Origin: CAVRTJ01 sp046704825
Lineage (GTDB): Bacteria; Acidobacteriota; UBA4820; DSQY01
DNA: 8,403 nt
Direction of reading: 5' to 3'
Assembly: GCA_046704825.1 (NCBI GenBank)
Contig: JBJKRE010000161.1
Span: forward strand, 1 to 8,403
In this document: piece by piece, positions 6,636 to 8,403 of the stretch
Numbering within the stretch: the first letter of the stretch is position 1
Layout of the letters: every line of letters starts with the position of its first letter
Program-made: the position numbers and the translations under genes
Notes under the pieces: model-generated
Told to the model about the DNA's origin: nothing
Database searches by the model: none
What the model saw: the letters and a program-made list of their open reading frames with translations, nothing else

Positions 6636-6691
6636 GTCAGGTAACCAGGTGATCTGGTGAATAGCCGGAGGAAATCTCCGAAAGCGCCCTT

Positions 6692-6719
6692 GGGTAAAGG
6701 GCAAAGGGTAAAGGTGAAG
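6692..6719. repeat. Degenerate heptamer tandem repeat GGGTAAA
   Basis: Three consecutive heptamers, GGGTAAA, GGGCAAA and GGGTAAA (6692-6712), are followed by the degenerate GGTGAAG (6713-6719). This short tandem repeat forms the left outer arm of the inverted repeat at 6705-6780. On the far side, 6764-6793 is a pyrimidine-rich run with roughly the same seven-base rhythm (CCTTTTC, CTTCTAC, CCTCTTA, CCTCTAA), so the arms face each other. Confidence 0.6.
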
Positions 6720-6780
6720 ACGACCTCGGACGGGTCTTCAAGGACCTCCCGTCCGACGCCATTCCTTTTCCTTCTACCCT
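6705..6780. repeat. Large imperfect stem-loop downstream of tlpA, possible terminator
   Basis: The inner stem TCGGACGGG (6726-6734) pairs perfectly with CCCGTCCGA (6748-6756) around a 13-base loop. The outer stem AGGGTAAAGG (6705-6714) pairs with CCTT-C-TACCCT (6770-6780) with one bulged C. A T-rich run (6762-6773) follows the inner stem on the plus strand, so it could terminate tlpA transcription, about 90 bases after the stop codon. The arms are made of heptamer repeats, so it may also be a dispersed repeat. Confidence 0.55.
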
Positions 6781-6859
6781 CTTACCTCTAACCTGCGTGC
6801 GCCGCAGGCCTCAGCGCTCTCTGTGGGCTCTGTGGTTGATTCAAGTGATCGAATGGCGA

Positions 6860-6958
6860 CGTGAGTAAGGGATTCCGGAAGTAGGTGAGTAGGATGTAGG
6901 TCAACCTTCGAATGCCACCCCAGTCTTTCTCACTTACTCACCTACTCAGCTACTCACG
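6860..6958. repeat. Imperfect inverted repeat with octamer-repeat arms (TACTCA type)
   Basis: CGTGAGTA (6860-6867) pairs with TACTCACG (6951-6958), and GTAGGTGAGTA (6881-6891) pairs with TACTCACCTAC (6935-6945), leaving a 43-base loop. The right arm is four tandem octamers, CTTTCTCA, CTTACTCA, CCTACTCA and GCTACTCA (6925-6956). The left arm holds their complements more loosely. The element ends three bases from the DUF4870 stop codon, so it lies in that gene's 3' region and may shape its transcript end. Confidence 0.6.
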
Positions 6959-6961
6959 GCA

Positions 6962-7378
6962 TCATTTTATGAGCCTCAGCGTGAGCGGGTAGCGGAAGGT
7001 CTCGCCGTTGGAGGCCTTGATCGAGGCCACGATGATCATCACGAAGTTGAAGAGCTGGACGAGAACGAGCAGCACGATGCCCAGGCACATCAGGATCATG
7101 AAGGCCGAAACGATCGTGTAGAGGAGGATGGAGATCTGGAAGTTGAGGGCCTCCTTCCCCTGGTCGTCCACAAAGGCGTACTCGTCCTTCTTCACCAGCC
7201 AGACGATGAGCGGACCGAGGATGTGCCCGAAGGGCACGACCGTATAGCCCGCCACGGCGCTCAGGTGGCAGAGCATCCCCCAGGTGCGGGCGTGATCCTT
7301 GGGCGGTCTGCGGGGTTCGCCCGTCCCGCCGTCCACGACCTCCGCCTCGTGAACCGTCTTCTCTCCGCTGTCGTCCAT
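6962..7378 (-). CDS. DUF4870 (Tic20-like) small membrane protein
   Basis: This 138-residue inner-membrane protein belongs to the DUF4870/Tic20-like family, whose bacterial role is not established. An acidic, Gly/Pro-containing N-terminal tail (1-29) precedes the family core. The signatures are ARTWGMLCHLSAVAGYTV (30-47), PFGHILGPLIVWLVKKDE (49-66), FVDDQGKEALNFQISILLY (69-87) and the closing ASNGETFRYPLTLRLIK (122-138). Three hydrophobic segments are visible: about 36-62 (probably one helix plus a re-entrant part), 82-104 and 105-121. The length is normal for the family. The start is the ATG at 7378, with AGGAGGG (7392-7386) seven bases upstream; the ATG at 7402 is preceded by nothing suitable. 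It lies in the same direction as dinB but is separated by 564 hairpin-rich bases, so co-transcription is unlikely. Confidence 0.93.
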   Translation of the reverse strand: MDDSGEKTVHEAEVVDGGTGEPRRPPKDHARTWGMLCHLSAVAGYTVVPFGHILGPLIVWLVKKDEYAFVDDQGKEALNFQISILLYTIVSAFMILMCLGIVLLVLVQLFNFVMIIVASIKASNGETFRYPLTLRLIK

Positions 7379-7427
7379 GGCTGATCCCTCCTGGATGTTC
7401 AATACGATGTCGACCGGTCAGAAGTTC

Positions 7428-7481
7428 CAGCCGGTTCGGTGGGCAACGCCGCTTCGCCGCTTTTGCCCACCCCACCGGCTG
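7428..7481. repeat. Long hairpin with GGTGGGCAA / TTGCCCACC arms
   Basis: CAGCCGG (7428-7434) pairs with CCGGCTG (7475-7481), then a symmetric three-by-three internal loop, then GGTGGGCAA (7438-7446) pairs with TTGCCCACC (7463-7471). The 16-base loop is a perfect tandem octamer, CGCCGCTT twice (7447-7462). Elements with GGTGGGCA arms are, from memory, common intergenic repeats in several proteobacteria. It ends the leader side of the DUF4870 gene and might act on its transcription. Confidence 0.75.
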
Positions 7482-7540
7482 CTCACGTTTACAGAGTTTC
7501 CTCATGGAAGGCAGTAAAAGGGATCATCAGCGGTGGCTTT

Positions 7541-7570
7541 CGATGCGAAGCATCGGAAGCTGCGTTCCGA
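7541..7570. repeat. Two overlapping, mutually exclusive small hairpins
   Basis: CGATGC-GAA-GCATCG (7541-7555) and TCGGAA-GCTGCG-TTCCGA (7553-7570) share bases 7553-7555, so their full stems cannot form together. If transcribed, this could be a simple two-state fold, or just overlapping remnants of repeats. Confidence 0.4.
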
Positions 7571-7600
7571 CGCGAGGGGGCCAGCCCGCGCGAAGGACAA

Positions 7601-7648
7601 GGCGGCCACACCGCAGTCGTACTTTTGTACGTCGAGGATGTGGCCGCC
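7601..7648. repeat. Symmetric 48-bp palindrome with CGTAC stem and TTTT loop
   Basis: GGCGGCCACA (7601-7610) pairs perfectly with TGTGGCCGCC (7639-7648). The inner CGTAC (7618-7622) pairs with GTACG (7627-7631) around a TTTT loop (7623-7626). The mismatched segments between are the same length on each side, so the whole element is symmetric. This two-level organisation suggests a conserved repeat unit rather than chance. Confidence 0.75.
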
Positions 7649-7652
7649 GCAG

Positions 7653-7684
7653 GCCGACAAAGCGGATGGTCCGCTCCCGTCGGC
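7653..7684. repeat. Two-level hairpin adjacent to the 48-bp palindrome
   Basis: GCCGAC (7653-7658) pairs with GTCGGC (7679-7684). After a small internal loop (AA against CCC), AGCGGA (7661-7666) pairs with TCCGCT (7670-7675) around a TGG loop. It starts four bases after the preceding palindrome, so the two probably belong to one element of about 84 bases. Confidence 0.65.
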
Positions 7685-7735
7685 GCTTTCCTTGAGAGTG
7701 GGGGGTGAACTACCGTCGATCCTGCACGAGGTCGA

Positions 7736-7835
7736 GGCGCGCGAAGCGCCGATCGGCCACGACCGGGGCAGGCGGGAAGCGCCCCAGAGGCATGCCCCCA
7801 TCCAGCTTCACGGCCTGCTCAGGCGTGGCCGATCG
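7736..7835. repeat. Twelve-bp inverted repeat enclosing nested arms, with a small hairpin at its left edge
   Basis: CGATCGGCCACG (7750-7761) is the exact reverse complement of CGTGGCCGATCG (7824-7835), 62 bases apart. Inside, GCAGGC (7768-7773) can pair with GCCTGC (7813-7818), or GGGGCA (7765-7770) with TGCCCC (7793-7798); these two options compete. Just left is GGCGC-GCGAA-GCGCC (7736-7750). A 12-base exact match at this distance is unlikely by chance even in GC-rich DNA. Confidence 0.65.
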
Positions 7836-7838
7836 TAG

Positions 7839-7853
7839 GGTGCCGCAGGCACC
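7839..7853. repeat. Small hairpin GGTGCC-GCA-GGCACC
   Basis: A perfect six-base stem with a three-base loop, three bases after the preceding 12-bp inverted repeat. It is the last of the hairpin series on the dinB side. No T-run follows on either strand, so it is not an intrinsic terminator. Confidence 0.5.
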
Positions 7854-7916
7854 GCCGCGACCGTTCCCCCTCGAAGCCGCACCTTTCGAAGGCCTGCATG
7901 AACTATTCGCTTGATC

Positions 7917-7932
7917 ACTGGATTACTGGATA
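7917..7932. repeat. Two tandem octamers ACTGGAT[TA]
   Basis: ACTGGATT (7917-7924) is followed directly by ACTGGATA (7925-7932), 10 bases downstream of the dinB stop codon on the minus strand. It resembles the short seven- and eight-base tandem repeats in the other intergenic region. Two copies alone are weak evidence. Confidence 0.35.
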
Positions 7933-7942
7933 ACTTCAAGAC

Positions 7943-8403
7943 TCACTCCTCGTCCCGCCCCCAGCGGACGGCGTCCTCCCCGAAGCGGTCCTTCAGCTCG
8001 TCCAGCGTCCTGTCCAGCTTTCGGACCCGCGTTCTGGCCTCCGAGCCGAACAGGTCGCCCTGGACGGCCCGGCCCGCCTCCGTCAGGTTGAAGCCCGCGA
8101 TCCCCACGAGCCGCATGGGGACGGAGAGATCGAACTGCTCGAGCAGGCCGCGGGCGGCCGCCTCCAGGTCCCGCTCCGAGTCCGTCGGGGGGGACAGGGC
8201 CGCCTGGCGCGTCACGAGCTTGAAGCCGGAGGTCTTTAGCTTGACCCGCACGCCCCCGGCCATGAGCCCCTCCCTTCGCAGGTGTCGCGCCACCCTGGCG
8301 GCCGCCCGGCGCAGGTGCGGCTCGATGGCCTGTGCGCCCTTCACGTCCCGGTCGAGCGTGAATTCTGCGCCGACGCTTTTGGCGTCCCGGATCGGGACGA
8401 CCT
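7943..8403 (-). CDS. dinB: DNA polymerase IV (DinB), C-terminal part (5' end beyond right edge)
   Basis: The minus-strand frame is open from the right edge to the stop at 7943, giving 152 residues of a Y-family translesion polymerase. Visible is the start of the little-finger domain, PIRDAKSVGAEFTLDRDV, whose AKSVGAE block is typical of DinB. The domain continues with EPHLRRAAARVARHLRREG, GGVRVKLKTSGFKLVTRQAAL and LSVPMRLVGIAGFNLTE. QGDLF fits a beta-clamp-binding motif (Q-x-x-L-F), and the C-terminus is KLDRTLDELKDRFGEDAVRWG, also usual for the family. The palm and fingers with the catalytic acidic residues lie outside the window. A GTG at 8344 is in frame but is internal, because the family motif continues upstream of it. 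DinB copies past DNA lesions and is often part of the SOS response, but its promoter is not visible here. Confidence 0.93.
   Translation of the reverse strand, partial: VVPIRDAKSVGAEFTLDRDVKGAQAIEPHLRRAAARVARHLRREGLMAGGVRVKLKTSGFKLVTRQAALSPPTDSERDLEAAARGLLEQFDLSVPMRLVGIAGFNLTEAGRAVQGDLFGSEARTRVRKLDRTLDELKDRFGEDAVRWGRDEE

Larger units (their letters stand above)
6636..6961. other. Convergent intergenic region with two large imperfect inverted repeats
   Basis: No gene is supported in these 326 bases between the convergent tlpA and DUF4870 genes. Two small hairpins follow tlpA: ACCAG-CTGGT (6644-6658) and CGGAG-CTCCG (6666-6680), each with a five-base stem and loop. After them come two larger inverted repeats at 6705-6780 and 6860-6958, listed separately. 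The stretch 6794-6859 shows nothing I can name. Lying between two gene ends, the region may serve as a bidirectional terminator. Confidence 0.6.
7379..7942. other. Non-coding, hairpin-dense intergenic island between dinB and the DUF4870 gene
   Basis: No convincing gene lies in these 564 bases. Short open frames occur on both strands but lack ribosome binding sites and run across the palindromes. At least seven inverted repeats follow each other between 7428 and 7853; the clearest are listed separately. The pattern is that of clustered intergenic palindromic elements or a structured RNA. The part next to the DUF4870 gene (7379-7427) should hold its promoter, but I see no good -35/-10 pair there; a GACCGGTC palindrome lies at 7412-7419. 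Confidence 0.6.

Noticed and set aside
7502..7801. A 99-codon minus-strand frame (and plus-strand frames at 7439-7914) in the hairpin island
   Set aside because: They run straight through the palindromes, lack good ribosome binding sites and show no domain. They are more likely reading frames produced by the repeats. Conservation with a synonymous-substitution bias would change this view.
6692..7853. CRISPR array
   Set aside because: The repeats are 7-8 bases long or single palindromes. There are no regularly spaced direct repeats of 23 bases or more and no cas gene.
7428..7942. Insertion sequence or integrated element
   Set aside because: No transposase or integrase frame and no pair of terminal inverted repeats bounding a coding region; at most a non-autonomous palindromic element.

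Overview
The window is GC-rich bacterial DNA with strong G/C preference at third codon positions. It holds eight protein-coding genes, two of them cut by the window edges, and two repeat-rich intergenic regions. The protein families present (a TatT-type TRAP transporter, a DUF4870 protein, a periplasmic TlpA-like thioredoxin and DinB) and the intergenic repeats would fit a Deltaproteobacteria-lineage, Acidobacteriota or similar Gram-negative chromosome. This is an inference from gene content; no marker gene fixes the taxon. There is no rRNA, tRNA, CRISPR array, transposase or phage gene.

Layout from left to right. (1) 1-337, minus strand: N-terminal membrane part of a protein that runs off the left edge, possibly a diguanylate cyclase. 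(2) 565-4479, plus strand: a compact TRAP transporter operon with a TatT-type lipoprotein, a DctP-type solute-binding protein and a fused DctQ-DctM permease. It has a plausible promoter at 462-491, a 22-base gap between the first two genes and an ATGA overlap between the last two. (3) 4501-5244, minus: a secreted, Cys-containing, helix-rich protein of unknown function, convergent with the permease gene. (4) 5418-5888, minus: a small stand-alone cyclic-nucleotide-binding-fold protein with a non-canonical ligand pocket. (5) 6084-6635, plus: a TlpA-like thioredoxin, divergent from gene 4, with a 16-bp operator-like dyad upstream. (6) 6636-6961: a convergent intergenic region with two large imperfect inverted repeats whose arms are built of degenerate 7-mers and 8-mers. 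(7) 6962-7378, minus: a DUF4870/Tic20-like small membrane protein. (8) 7379-7942: a 564-bp non-coding stretch packed with at least seven hairpins. (9) 7943-8403, minus: the C-terminal part of DNA polymerase IV (DinB).

How the genes work together. TatT, DctP and DctQM should form one high-affinity, ion-gradient-driven uptake system, with TatT and DctP on the periplasmic side and DctQM in the inner membrane. The binding protein lacks the usual carboxylate-clamping arginine, so its substrate may not be a simple organic acid. The other genes show no obvious shared pathway.

The least explained material is the intergenic DNA at 6692-6958 and 7428-7853. It is highly structured, does not look protein-coding, and is most likely repetitive palindromic elements or structured RNA. 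No clearly new multi-gene system is visible.
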